From: Halogeometricum sp. S3BR5-2
GTDB lineage: Archaea > Halobacteriota > Halobacteria > Halobacteriales > Haloferacaceae
Length of the DNA: 64,000 bases
Direction: 5' to 3'
NCBI RefSeq assembly: GCF_031624635.1
Contig: NZ_JAMQOQ010000003.1
Coordinates: 62,001 to 126,000 of the forward strand
A program made the position numbers and the translations under genes. The notes below the pieces were generated by a model. That model was given only the letters and a program-made list of their open reading frames with translations. It made no database searches and was not told where the DNA came from. Below are positions 1-7,817 of this stretch, in pieces (position 1 is the first letter of the stretch; every line of letters starts with the position of its first letter).

Positions 1-71
1 AATCTATCCTCGGAGCGATTGCCTGCCGACTTCCCCATTTTAAATAACCTTGTCCTGTAATGTGAAACGTC

Positions 72-1373
72 GTGGAATACCGTCGAACTGCCGTCATCAA
101 ACTCGACACGCCCTCGGACGCCAAACCAGCACTCCGAGAGACAGTCGAGCAATTCAAACACTGCGCTAACCGCGCGAGCGAATGGTGTTGGCACGGGCGT
201 CGCCAGATTCCTCCGGAATCTGGCTGCCAGCCAGAAACGCGGAGCGTTTCTGGTGACGACGACGGATACCACGTTACCTCGAAAGCCACAGCCGAACGCG
301 CCCTCTACGACCCACTCCGCGACGAAACCGACCTAACCGCGAATCTCGTCCAGAAAGGGATTCGCCGAGCGGTCGAAGCCGTCAAGAGCGGAGTCGAACG
401 GCTCAAGCGCGGAGAGAACACGTCCAAGCCCCACTTCTCGGCGGACAGCGTGGTGTACGACAAGCGGAGTGCGACGTTCCACCGCGACCACGTATCCCTC
501 TCTACCGTAGACGGACGCGTTGAGTGCGAGTACATCCTTCCCGACGACACAGAGAAACCGCCGACCAAGTACGTCTCCGATGACGACTTCGAGTTTCGCA
601 TGGGGCACCTCCAGCACCGAGACGGTGACTGGTATCTCCACGCCTCCATGCGGAAAGTCGAAGCCGACGAGACGCCCGACCCGGACACCAAGCACAGAAC
701 AGTCCTTGGTGTCGATTTGGGCGTCAACAACATCGCCGTGGCTTCGACCGGACGCTTCTGGTCGGCGGACGAGTTTAACCACTGGCGTCGGGAGTACGAG
801 AAGCGTCGTGGGTCGCTCCAACAGTGCGGTTCTCGACACGCCCACGAGAACGTCCAGTCCATCGGGCGTAAAGAGGACGGTCGGTTTGAACAAGACCTCC
901 ACACGATAGCGAACGAACTTCTTGAGGAAGCCATCGAGTACGGCTGTTCGCATATCGTGTTCGAGGACTTGACGCATATCCGCGAGAACATCCCCGACGC
1001 GACGTGGCAACATGTGTGGGCGTTCCGACGCCTCTACGAGTACGTCGAATACAAGGCCAAGGAATACGGCCTTAGCGTCGAACAAGTTCCGCCGGAGAAC
1101 ACGTCTAAGCGGTGTTCGACGTGCGGATGTACCCACGACGACAACCGTAATGGGGAGTCGTTTGAGTGCCAGAAGTGTGGGTACGAGAACCACGCGGACT
1201 ACAACGCGAGCAAGAACATCGGCTTTCGGTATCTCCGTCGTCGGCAAAACGCAGACGATGGAGGCGCACCCGTAGGTGTTGCGCTAAATCGCGGGACGCT
1301 GAACGTGAGTGGCGAGTATTCGCCCGCCAGCGATGGCTTGAACGGGAGTCCACGCGAAAGCCCACGATTTTAG
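72..1373 (+). CDS. tnpB: TnpB RNA-guided endonuclease (IS605-type OrfB)
   Basis: This 433-residue protein is a TnpB nuclease, in the family from which Cas12 arose. The three RuvC acidic motifs are present: GVDLGVNN (first Asp), VFEDL (Glu) and ADYNASKNIG (last Asp). A four-cysteine zinc finger (CSTCGC then CQKCGY) precedes the last one, so the nuclease looks intact. Such proteins cut DNA next to a short target-adjacent motif using an RNA made from the element's 3' end. It starts at a GTG. About residues 44-60 are encoded by an in-frame insertion of two back-to-back palindromes (203-253) between the N-terminal CANRASEW region and the conserved GYHVTSKATAERALY segment. Whether this loop is tolerated is unknown. 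Confidence 0.93.
   Translation: MEYRRTAVIKLDTPSDAKPALRETVEQFKHCANRASEWCWHGRRQIPPESGCQPETRSVSGDDDGYHVTSKATAERALYDPLRDETDLTANLVQKGIRRAVEAVKSGVERLKRGENTSKPHFSADSVVYDKRSATFHRDHVSLSTVDGRVECEYILPDDTEKPPTKYVSDDDFEFRMGHLQHRDGDWYLHASMRKVEADETPDPDTKHRTVLGVDLGVNNIAVASTGRFWSADEFNHWRREYEKRRGSLQQCGSRHAHENVQSIGRKEDGRFEQDLHTIANELLEEAIEYGCSHIVFEDLTHIRENIPDATWQHVWAFRRLYEYVEYKAKEYGLSVEQVPPENTSKRCSTCGCTHDDNRNGESFECQKCGYENHADYNASKNIGFRYLRRRQNADDGGAPVGVALNRGTLNVSGEYSPASDGLNGSPRESPRF
203..253 (+). repeat. Paired-palindrome cassette inside tnpB
   Basis: Hairpin A (203-223) has arms ccagattcc and ggaatctgg around a tcc loop. A 7-nt spacer (ctgccag) follows, then hairpin B (231-253) with arms ccagaaacgc and gcgtttctgg around gga. 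The cassette is exactly 51 nt, so it adds 17 codons without shifting the frame. The end of A, the spacer and the start of B form a third small palindrome (tggct, gcc, agcca at 221-233). The same two-hairpin layout occurs at the 3' end of the second tnpB (19988-20039) with different stem sequences. Confidence 0.75.
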
Positions 1374-1384
1374 TCGTGGGTTAC

Positions 1385-2044
1385 TTACTCGTAGGGTTTC
1401 CCACCCGGACCGAAGAGCAACTCGCCGATAGCGCTCTTCGCGCCTTCTCGAAGCCGTCGGGACAGCAGTCAATCGTTAACGCCGATGAGTTCCGCCAGCT
1501 CTTCTTGGGTGGTCTTACGAGGGACGTCCCAGTACCCGCTCTCGTAGGCCGTAGCCAAGATGTCGTGTTGTTCCGACGTGAGCGGTCCCTTTTCCGGCGG
1601 CATCAGCGGATTGTACAACTCGAGCAGTTCCACGTCGATATCCTGCCGCTGACACGCCCGACGGAACCGCTCGAGATCCGTCTGCTTTCGAAACTGGAGC
1701 CTGAAGTCCCACGACTCGGCCGTGCCCGTGGCCGTCAACACGTCGACACCCAAATCGACGAGAGTTCGAACGAGCGCGTCGACATCGGGGCTCCAATCGA
1801 CGGAGTAGAGGACCCGAGTGGGCGTTCGGGTCAGCAGGGTGATGTCCTCGACCAACGGATCGTTCGTCAGCGTCTCCGCGACGGCGCCTTCGCTCCCGCT
1901 GTCCACCCAGAACAGCGGCATAACTCCCGTCTGCGTCGGCACGAGTTGTTCGAGTTCTATCTCGACGTCCGGGTAGTCTTCGAGAATTCGTCCGAGGGGA
2001 AACTCGCGTGCAGGGACGCGAACGTCGGTGATGATAGTAACCAT
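1385..2044 (-). pseudogene. HTH-10 (bacterio-opsin activator-like) regulator, in-frame TGA
   Basis: The frame encodes an N-terminal regulatory domain starting MVTIITDVRVPA and a C-terminal HTH-10 domain. It is closely paralogous to the neighbour at 2099-2767. After GVND a TGA (1469-1471) stops translation at 191 residues, but the same frame continues as LLSRRLREG then AIGELLFGPGG to a TAA at 1385-1387. That tail aligns with the paralogue's MSQRLRRGT and AELLYGTG. The stop falls inside the DNA-recognition part of the helix-turn-helix, so the product should not bind DNA normally. The frame's natural end coincides with the right end of the adjacent TnpB element. A single substitution (for example TCA or CGA to TGA) would explain it. 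Confidence 0.8.
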
Positions 2045-2098
2045 CTCACGCCGTCTCCGAATGGACAATTTCCAGTCGGGAGGGGTCCGAACCCGGCA

Positions 2099-2767
2099 TC
2101 ATGACCCCTTAGATCGTTGCTGTCGTCCGGTTCCGTACAGGAGCTCCGCCACGGCGATTTTCGTTCCCCGACGAAGGCGCTGCGACATCGAGTTGTCGCT
2201 GATTCCGACGAGAGCGGCTAGTTCTCTCTGGGAGATGCCGCGCGGGACGTCCCAATAGCCTTCCTCGTATGCCGTCGTGAGCGCGTCCTGTTGCTCGGGC
2301 GAAAGCGGTCCCGTCTCCTGCGGCATCTGTGGATTGTATACTCTCAGCAGTTCGATATCGATGCCTTCGTCTTTGCAGGTTCGGCGGAACTGACTCAACT
2401 GCTCGCGGTCCGTGAACTGGAGGCGGAACTCCCAGAAGTTGGCCGTGCCCTCCGCGGTCAGCACGTCGACGTTGAGGTCGACTATCGCCCGAACGAGCGA
2501 GTCGACCTCGGAACTCCAGTTGACCGAGTAGAGGATTCGGTCGGGCGTCCGGGTCAGTTGGCTGATCTCTTCGACGAGGGAATCTTTTTGGAGAGTCTGT
2601 TCGACCTCCCGTTCTCTCTCGGATTCGACCCAGAACAGCGGGATGATTTGCTCACGCGTGGGGACGATACGTTCGAGTTCTATCTCGACGTCCGGGAACT
2701 CCTGTAGGATGCGTCCGAGTGGAAACTGGTTTGCGGCTACACGGATATCGGTGATGGTCGTGACCAT
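2099..2767 (-). CDS. HTH-10 domain transcriptional regulator
   Basis: This 222-residue protein has the haloarchaeal two-part layout. The N-terminal half (MVTTITDIRVAANQFPLGRIL onward) is the variable sensor-like domain. The C-terminal HTH-10 domain covers about residues 160-215 (GPLSPEQQDALTTAYEEGYWDVPR, then ELAALVGISDNSMSQRLRRG). Proteins of this family resemble the DNA-binding part of bacterio-opsin activator Bat; the ligand cannot be read from sequence. It is the intact tandem paralogue of the interrupted gene at 1385-2044, only about 50 nt away and in the same orientation, so the two arose by local duplication. It may now be the only functional copy. Confidence 0.88.
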   Translation of the reverse strand: MVTTITDIRVAANQFPLGRILQEFPDVEIELERIVPTREQIIPLFWVESEREREVEQTLQKDSLVEEISQLTRTPDRILYSVNWSSEVDSLVRAIVDLNVDVLTAEGTANFWEFRLQFTDREQLSQFRRTCKDEGIDIELLRVYNPQMPQETGPLSPEQQDALTTAYEEGYWDVPRGISQRELAALVGISDNSMSQRLRRGTKIAVAELLYGTGRQQRSKGS

Positions 2768-3153
2768 GGGTTGAGACGTTTCATTTGGGAAGACGGAGTG
2801 CGCTCCAACTCAGCTCACATCCGACTTTGTCGTCGCCGTAGTCTCGAACGGTGAATACGGTATCGAGGCACAAGAACTCGGATTATCGATATCGAGCCCA
2901 TTGACGTGGTCTGTTGGGGAGCGTCGTCGACGAGGTGTCGCTCCGCGGTCCCGTCTCTGATAGTGTCATATACATAATTGTTATCAGATTTCTTTTTACC
3001 TTTCAGTCCATCATAAGAAGAGAGCGCAAGACCACTACTCTGGATTCGGTCGATCATTCTCGCTCTGAGCGGAGTCGTGAGGATCAGCCGGGAATGGGTG
3101 TGGGCCCACTATCGAGATTCTATCCATATTTGGCAACTACGCTGAGAGCGAAT
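2768..3153. other. Intergenic region with AT-rich promoter-like tract
   Basis: No convincing gene is seen. An AT-rich block around 2965-3010 (atatacataattgttatc) stands out from the GC-rich surroundings and could hold archaeal promoter elements. The minus-strand ORF at 2815-3057 lacks haloarchaeal codon bias and is not called. Confidence 0.4.
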
Positions 3154-3339
3154 ATGACACAGTCGAAACAGCCGACCACGAAAGCGGAGTTCCGTGAACA
3201 ACTCGAAGAACTCATCCGAACCGCCGAGGCGAACGATATCGATATCGCCGGCGGCTACTCCTTCAGAACCGACGGCGACGGTGCAGACTGGGGTCTCGAA
3301 CTGCTCGAGGTAGTCAAACCCGACGAGGACGACGCCTGA
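3154..3339 (+). CDS. Small haloarchaeal hypothetical protein (61 aa)
   Basis: The ATG at 3154 opens a 61-residue acidic protein with clear haloarchaeal composition and codon use: AEFREQLEELIRTAEANDID, then GGYSFRTDGDGADWGLELLEVV and an acidic tail. A predicted helix is followed by short beta strands. The longer frame reaching back to 2914 has poor codon bias and starts in AT-rich DNA, so the later start is preferred. It is convergent with the mini HTH-10 gene 12 nt away. I do not recognise a named family with certainty; similar small proteins accompany haloarchaeal two-component genes. Confidence 0.7.
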   Translation: MTQSKQPTTKAEFREQLEELIRTAEANDIDIAGGYSFRTDGDGADWGLELLEVVKPDEDDA

Positions 3340-3351
3340 GGAGGAACGGTC

Positions 3352-3561
3352 TCACTCGTCGAGTGTCGCCCGGAGATGCGTATCGAGCGCCCGCCGTAGC
3401 CGACGCGAGGTTTCGGTGTCCGTGAGTCCGGCGAGGGTACTGAGTTCGACCAGGGAGATTCGACGGGGAACCTCGAAATAACCCTCCTCGATGGCGAGTT
3501 GGAGTAGTTCACGTTCTTGCTCGGAAAGTGTTTCGTGAGAGTCCATCTGAATGCATCCCAT
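3352..3561 (-). CDS. Single-domain HTH-10 protein
   Basis: About 69 residues from MGCIQMDS (64 if MDSHET is used) consist of nothing but an HTH-10 domain: ETLSEQERELLQLAIEEGYF, VPRRISLVELSTLAGL and SRRLRRALDTHL. The usual 130-150-residue N-terminal sensor domain is absent. The extra codons further upstream are AT-rich and hydrophobic and look non-coding. A stand-alone DNA-binding domain could act as a constitutive or competing regulator at sites used by the neighbouring full-length paralogues. It is the third HTH-10 unit in 2.2 kb. Confidence 0.75.
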   Translation of the reverse strand: MGCIQMDSHETLSEQERELLQLAIEEGYFEVPRRISLVELSTLAGLTDTETSRRLRRALDTHLRATLDE

Positions 3562-3823
3562 GGCAGATAATCGCTCACTAAGGAAAATACTACCGAATGG
3601 TAGTATGAATTTACATCTATGCAGAAGGAAAAAACGTGGCGGTCCTAAAGGAAGCAGCGAGCGCTCCACGGGTCATCTGACATGCTGAGCAGGCCGCTCG
3701 TGTCGCTTTCCACACGACAGCGCGAATTCGCCGCCGACAGAGCGGCCGCAGAAGTAATCGACGGCAACGACTGGCACGGCGAGCGGCCTCGTTTTTCGCC
3801 CGGCTTCGAACGCGCCTGTTTTC

Positions 3824-3916
3824 CATCTGCTGAAGCAGTACGACGGATCCATCGCGGTCGAGGAGAACAACCTCGAAGGAACCGTGTTCGTCGTTCTGCT
3901 TCGGAAAGCTGAGTGA
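3824..3916 (+). pseudogene. C-terminal relic of a haloarchaeal histidine kinase
   Basis: One frame reads HLLKQYDGSIAVEENN then LEGTVFVVLLRKAE and a TGA stop. This matches the last about 30 residues of haloarchaeal histidine-kinase ATPase domains, whose typical ending is a YGGSV..VEDN.PEGTVF.V.L pattern. Upstream of the His codon no matching ATPase sequence remains and the flanking DNA (3670-3820) is not coherent coding sequence. It is therefore a decayed 3' end, left beside the HTH-10 cluster. Confidence 0.6.
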
Positions 3917-3954
3917 TGCTCCCCGTCAGAGACGCTCCCCTGATTAGCAGGATG

Positions 3955-4626
3955 CTAGCGCACCCACTCGGTCGCACGCGGCGAACTGGCGATGACGCCG
4001 TCCACGCCCCGCCGGTCGAGCGCCCACGCTCCGAGTCGCGAGTCGACGGTCCACGCGTTCACTATCATCCCCGCCTCGTGTGCCTCTTGGGTGACGTTCG
4101 TCAGGAGACACAGCCACGCGTTCGGATGAACGTACGTGCAGTCGAGGTCTTTCGCGACGCCGAGGTCGTCGCCGGGTTGTAGACCGAGCACGTACGCCAA
4201 CTCGACGCCGGCGCTGCCGTTCGCGCGAACCCGCCGAATCGCGTCGGCGTCGAACGAGGAGACGATGACCTCGTGCTCGACCGAGCGAGCGACGTCGAGA
4301 GCCTGTTCGACGATTTCGGGGTCCTTGAGTTCGAGGTTCACTCCGGTGTCGGACGGAATGGCGTCGAGAACCGTCCGGAGCGTCTGGACGCCCTCGCCGT
4401 CGTGGGCGTCGAGGCCGGCGAGTTCCGTCGCGGTCAGGTCGTCGACGCTCGTCACGCCGTCGATGGCGATGTCGACGAGGGCGTCGTGGACGACCACCAG
4501 TTCGCCCGACGCACAGCCTCGCACGTCGATTTCGATCATGTCGGCGTGTGGGGCCGCCTGTTCGACGGCCGCGACGGTGTTCGCCGAGTACTGGCCGTCG
4601 AACCCGCGGTGGGCGATGAGACGCAT
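3955..4626 (-). CDS. Glycerophosphodiester phosphodiesterase
   Basis: The enzyme hydrolyses glycerophosphodiesters to glycerol-3-phosphate and an alcohol. This 223-residue protein begins MRLIAHRGFDG, the diagnostic start of the GDPD TIM barrel. Catalytic and metal residues visible are His6-Arg7, Glu32 and Asp34 (EIDV), and His47 (VVHD), followed by the NLELK strand and a C-terminal VNAWTVDS and GVDGVIASSP end. No signal peptide is seen, so it is cytoplasmic. The start at 4626 puts the catalytic HRG at the N terminus as in the family; the upstream extension is Arg/Pro-rich and rejected. A decayed copy of its last third lies at 18486-18686. Confidence 0.88.
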   Translation of the reverse strand: MRLIAHRGFDGQYSANTVAAVEQAAPHADMIEIDVRGCASGELVVVHDALVDIAIDGVTSVDDLTATELAGLDAHDGEGVQTLRTVLDAIPSDTGVNLELKDPEIVEQALDVARSVEHEVIVSSFDADAIRRVRANGSAGVELAYVLGLQPGDDLGVAKDLDCTYVHPNAWLCLLTNVTQEAHEAGMIVNAWTVDSRLGAWALDRRGVDGVIASSPRATEWVR

Positions 4627-4810
4627 CGGTCGCTCGTGGATTCGCGGGGGGCGCCGAAATGGGTTCGGGCTTCGACCGAGAATGTGCGGAAGGAGACGGC
4701 TCTTTGACCGTATCCCGTCGATTGTCACCCCTGAACAAGGGAGAGGCGTACTGTGGTCATCGTGTATATGGAGGCTGATTTACGGAGAGTCGAGTCCGAG
4801 GGGCAGATAC

Positions 4811-5899
4811 TCAGGAATCCGACCGGAGCGCGACTATTTCGGCGCGGTAATCTTCGATGAACGCGCCGGGACCGCCGCAACTCACCGTCCCGGCGTCGGT
4901 TTCGAGGTAGAGGCTCGTCTCCAACGTGTAGTCGTTCGTGGACGGTTCGACGAACGCCTGTCGCACGTCTACGACTCGCCCGGAGAGTTGGGTGCCGTCT
5001 TCGGTCACGACGTCGGCCCGGAGTTCGGTGCCCTGTTGATAGTGGAGGAACGCGTGGAAGACCGCCTGCCGGAACCAGTCGAACGTCGCGGGAAGCGGTT
5101 CGGCCTCGGACACGTACTGTGTCGTCGAGGCGGGCCAGTAGGCGCTGAGGAACATCCCGAGCACCGACCCCGAGAGGTGTCCCTGCGAGACGGTGACGGC
5201 ATCCTTGTCGTTGTGCGTGAGCGAGAGCACGTCGGGGTCGCCGATCATCGCGGACTCGTCGTCGACGGCGTAGAGGAACGGGAGGCTCTCGTGCCAGTAC
5301 CGAACGACGTCCGCGACGTCGGTGAACTCGCGTTCGACGTCGTCGGTCCCGTCCCGTTCGCCGAGGAGCAGAAAGGTGAACACCCCTCGGTCGACGGCCG
5401 CTCTGAGTTCGGCTTCGATTTCGGGGTAGACGTGGTCGGGGATAGCGACCAGCGCCTCGTGTTCGGCCTCCGAGAGGCCGGAGCGCAACCGGTTGAGCGC
5501 GGTGGTCCGGGACTTCACCATCCGAATCTCGGGCGTCTGCGAGGTCGAGTGGTTGAACCGCTCTTCGAGCGAGGGGGTGATCGACTCGAGGCGTTCCTTC
5601 AGCGAATCCATCGCCTCCTCCGGGGGGAGCGCACTGATGGTCGTCGGCGACGCGTGGTCTTTCACCCGGACGAGTCCGCGCTCTTCGAGTCGCTCGGCGA
5701 TGCCGTACACCGCCCGTTGCGTCACGTCGGCGTTCTCCGCGACGGTTCGCGTCGTCGCCTCCCCTCGCGAGAGGAGGGTGAGGTACGTATCGATCTCCGT
5801 ATCGGACAGTCCGAACACGCTCAAATCCGCTCTGAGCGACGCGTCGTCTCGTCCGTTCGATCGACTCATGCTATCGGTGTGTCGTCCTTGCTGGGTCAT
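4811..5899 (-). CDS. TrmB-family sugar-responsive transcriptional regulator
   Basis: The 362-residue protein has the TrmB architecture. An N-terminal winged helix (about 20-95: LSDTEIDTYLTLLSRGEATTR, TQRAVYGIAERLEERGLV) is followed by a coiled segment and a large C-terminal effector domain (about 125-355). TrmB proteins bind sugars or sugar phosphates and control sugar uptake and glycolytic or gluconeogenic genes. Here it lies next to a binding-protein transporter and two alpha-glucosidases, so alpha-glucosides are the likely effectors (inference). A second Met 10 residues in (MSRSNGRDD) is an alternative start. Confidence 0.85.
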   Translation of the reverse strand: MTQQGRHTDSMSRSNGRDDASLRADLSVFGLSDTEIDTYLTLLSRGEATTRTVAENADVTQRAVYGIAERLEERGLVRVKDHASPTTISALPPEEAMDSLKERLESITPSLEERFNHSTSQTPEIRMVKSRTTALNRLRSGLSEAEHEALVAIPDHVYPEIEAELRAAVDRGVFTFLLLGERDGTDDVEREFTDVADVVRYWHESLPFLYAVDDESAMIGDPDVLSLTHNDKDAVTVSQGHLSGSVLGMFLSAYWPASTTQYVSEAEPLPATFDWFRQAVFHAFLHYQQGTELRADVVTEDGTQLSGRVVDVRQAFVEPSTNDYTLETSLYLETDAGTVSCGGPGAFIEDYRAEIVALRSDS

Positions 5900-5948
5900 A
5901 ACATATAGCTGCTCGCACTCGTAGCTCGAGAGATGCCGGCGGCGCCGC

Positions 5949-6404
5949 TCAGTCCATCCCGACGGTCACGTAGCCGTCGAAATCGAGGATGACGCGTTGG
6001 GCGCGGTCGCCGAAGATGGCCTTCTTCGTCGGCGATCGTCGGTACCCCGAGAGGAAGATGTGATCACAGTCGGTTCGGTTCGCGACGCCGAGAAGCGCCT
6101 CGGCCTGCTCGTCCTCCTCCGCAATGATCGTCCGGAGTTCGTACTCCACGTCCGGTTCGAGGACGTCGTTCGCCGCGTCCTCGACGTCCGCGGAGACGCC
6201 GTCGAGGACGTCGTCTGCCGTGTAGTTCGTGTGCTCCGCTCGGCCGATCGCCCCCAGCGTCTTCTCGATCGTCTCGTACGCGTCGGGCGTCGCCAGTGCG
6301 ACGACGAGGAGGTCGGTCTCCGCTCCGACGGCGAGCGCTCTCGCCCGCTCCAGTAGCTCTCTGTCCCGGTCCGCCCGTTCGACGGTGACGAGTACGCGTG
6401 TCAT
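5949..6404 (-). CDS. Universal stress protein (UspA family)
   Basis: This 151-residue single-domain Usp starts MTRVLVTVERADRD, the first beta strand of the Usp fold, and contains a long helical middle. Near the end is HIFLSGYRRSPTKKAIFGD, matching the family's nucleotide-binding region (G-2x-G-9x-G-S/T) only loosely, so ATP binding is uncertain. The C-terminal strand VILDFDGYVTVGM is typical. Haloarchaea carry many such cytoplasmic proteins. It lies between the TrmB gene and the transporter operon in the same direction, 36 nt from the small membrane protein upstream. Confidence 0.85.
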   Translation of the reverse strand: MTRVLVTVERADRDRELLERARALAVGAETDLLVVALATPDAYETIEKTLGAIGRAEHTNYTADDVLDGVSADVEDAANDVLEPDVEYELRTIIAEEDEQAEALLGVANRTDCDHIFLSGYRRSPTKKAIFGDRAQRVILDFDGYVTVGMD

Positions 6405-6440
6405 ATCATACAGTCGTGTTTTCGTCGCGTCGATTCGGTT

Positions 6441-6641
6441 TCATGCGTACAACTCCTCGAAGGGGTCCCAGTCGAGATAGATGAACACGGAGGACCCGAC
6501 GAACATCACGCCGAGCATCGCGAAGCTCGCGACGGCGACGGCGAACGTCCCGGTCCCGGCGTCGATGAACGGCACGGAGAGTCCCAGGAACGCGAGGAGG
6601 AACGTGCTGGTGACGAAGAACGCCCGCCAGACGGCCGTCAT
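6441..6641 (-). CDS. Small two-helix membrane protein
   Basis: The 66-residue protein has two hydrophobic segments (about residues 6-27 and 32-55) with an acidic turn and a short acidic tail (DWDPFEELYA). No family is recognised. It follows the ABC ATPase gene by 33 nt in the same direction and precedes the Usp gene, so it may be cotranscribed. Composition and codon use are haloarchaeal. Confidence 0.65.
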   Translation of the reverse strand: MTAVWRAFFVTSTFLLAFLGLSVPFIDAGTGTFAVAVASFAMLGVMFVGSSVFIYLDWDPFEELYA

Positions 6642-6674
6642 CGACGTCCCCCTCCTCGGAGTGGCGCTGGCGCG

Positions 6675-7817
6675 TCAGTCATCGCTCTCCTGCGGTGCGG
6701 AGTCGGCTTCGACGCCGTCGAGCGGTTCGCTGCGCCAGTACTCGTGGTTGGGATCGGTCCGGTGGCAGGCCGCACAGCGAGCCCCCGGTTGCGCGGCGTC
6801 CTCGCCGAGTTCGGGCGCCTCGCTCCGGCACACTTCGCGCGCCTCGGGACAGCGGGTGTGGAATCGACAGCCGGACGGGGGATCGACCGGGTCCGGAATG
6901 TCGATCGACCGGACCGGTGGGTCCGTCATCTGCCGTTCGCTCGGGTCGAGGTCGGCGGTCGCCCACCGGAGCACCTTCGAGTACGGGTGCTTCGGGTCGC
7001 GAAGCACCTCCTGGGGCGGGCCGATTTCGACGATCTCGCCGAGGTACATGATGCCGACGCGACCGCCGGCCTTCTCCGCGAGGTAGCGGGCGTTCGAGAG
7101 CGTGTGCGAGATGAAGACGAACGACGTGTCGAACTGCCGCTGTAGTTCGAGGAGCAGGTCCATCGTCTCCACGCGGAGCGAGACGTCCAGGGCGCTCACG
7201 GCTTCGTCCGCGAGAATCACGTCCGGGTTCATGAGCAGCGCGCGGACGAGCGCGACGCGTTGCTGTTCGCCGCCGCTCAGTTGGTGCGGGTATCTGTGCG
7301 CGTAATCCTGCGGCGGGTCCATCCCGACGCGGTCCAACAGCGCGAAGATACGCGCGCGGCGGTCCTCGGTGGACATATCGGAGTTCCACCGCTTCAACGG
7401 CGCTTCCAGCGACGTCAGCACCTTTCGGTTGGGATTGAGCGCGGCGCCCGGGTCCTGGTGGATGATCTGGAGCGCCCGTCGGATGTCGCCGTGCGGAACG
7501 GTCACCTCGCCGGTTCCGTCCTTGGCGTCCCACACGTCCTGTCCGCGGTACGTCACGGTTCCGTCGGTGGGGCGCTGCACGCCGATGATGGTCTTTCCGA
7601 GCGTGGTCTTCCCGCACCCGGACTCGCCGACGAGGGCGAGCACGTCGTTCTCTTCGATGTCGAGAGAGACGCCGTCGACGGCTCTCACCCGCTTCGGTTC
7701 GTTGCGTATCGAGTCGACGAACCCCTGCTCTTTCTCGAAGTGGACGGAGACGTCGTCGAGCGAGACGACCACGTCGTCGCCACCGGTCGCTCGGCTCGCG
7801 TCGGTCCGGTCGCTCAC
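6675..7817 (-). CDS. ABC transporter ATP-binding protein, DppF/OppF type
   Basis: This 380-residue ATPase is the second nucleotide-binding subunit of a peptide/oligosaccharide importer. Walker A is GESGCGKTT, the signature is LSGGEQQR and Walker B is DVILADEAVSALDVS; Glu of the usual DEPVSALD is retained as DEAVSALD. The C-terminal oligopeptide-type zinc/Fe-S-like cysteine region (CRFHTRCPEAREVC, then CAACH) is present. The GTG start overlaps the upstream TGA in a GTGA, which shows translational coupling and rejects the longer ORF reaching 7952. It is the last transporter gene of an operon running from 12930. Confidence 0.9.
   Translation of the reverse strand: MSDRTDASRATGGDDVVVSLDDVSVHFEKEQGFVDSIRNEPKRVRAVDGVSLDIEENDVLALVGESGCGKTTLGKTIIGVQRPTDGTVTYRGQDVWDAKDGTGEVTVPHGDIRRALQIIHQDPGAALNPNRKVLTSLEAPLKRWNSDMSTEDRRARIFALLDRVGMDPPQDYAHRYPHQLSGGEQQRVALVRALLMNPDVILADEAVSALDVSLRVETMDLLLELQRQFDTSFVFISHTLSNARYLAEKAGGRVGIMYLGEIVEIGPPQEVLRDPKHPYSKVLRWATADLDPSERQMTDPPVRSIDIPDPVDPPSGCRFHTRCPEAREVCRSEAPELGEDAAQPGARCAACHRTDPNHEYWRSEPLDGVEADSAPQESDD

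Larger units (their letters stand above)
1..1384 (+). mobile_element. TnpB-only (IS1341-type) insertion element
   Basis: The element holds a single full-length tnpB and no TnpA transposase. Its right end is marked by a hairpin just after the stop codon, with arms cccacgat and gtcgtggg (about 1363-1377), the usual 3' structure of IS200/IS605-family elements from which the guide RNA is derived. It runs straight into the stop region of the HTH-10 regulator on the other strand. The left end is not defined; the AT-rich stretch before the GTG start (about 38-70) is probably part of it. The extent is inferred. Confidence 0.6.

Noticed and set aside
305-1365. Long ORFs on the minus strand opposite tnpB
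   Set aside because: They are shadows of tnpB: Arg/Ser-rich or Val/Arg-rich, no family motifs, and the plus frame has complete TnpB motifs.
2815-3057. 80-residue minus-strand ORF
   Set aside because: It spans AT-rich promoter-like DNA, has no codon bias and no recognisable motif.
3955-5908. 590-residue plus-strand ORF across glycerophosphodiesterase and TrmB
   Set aside because: It is an antisense artefact of GC-rich DNA; both minus-strand genes have clear domains.
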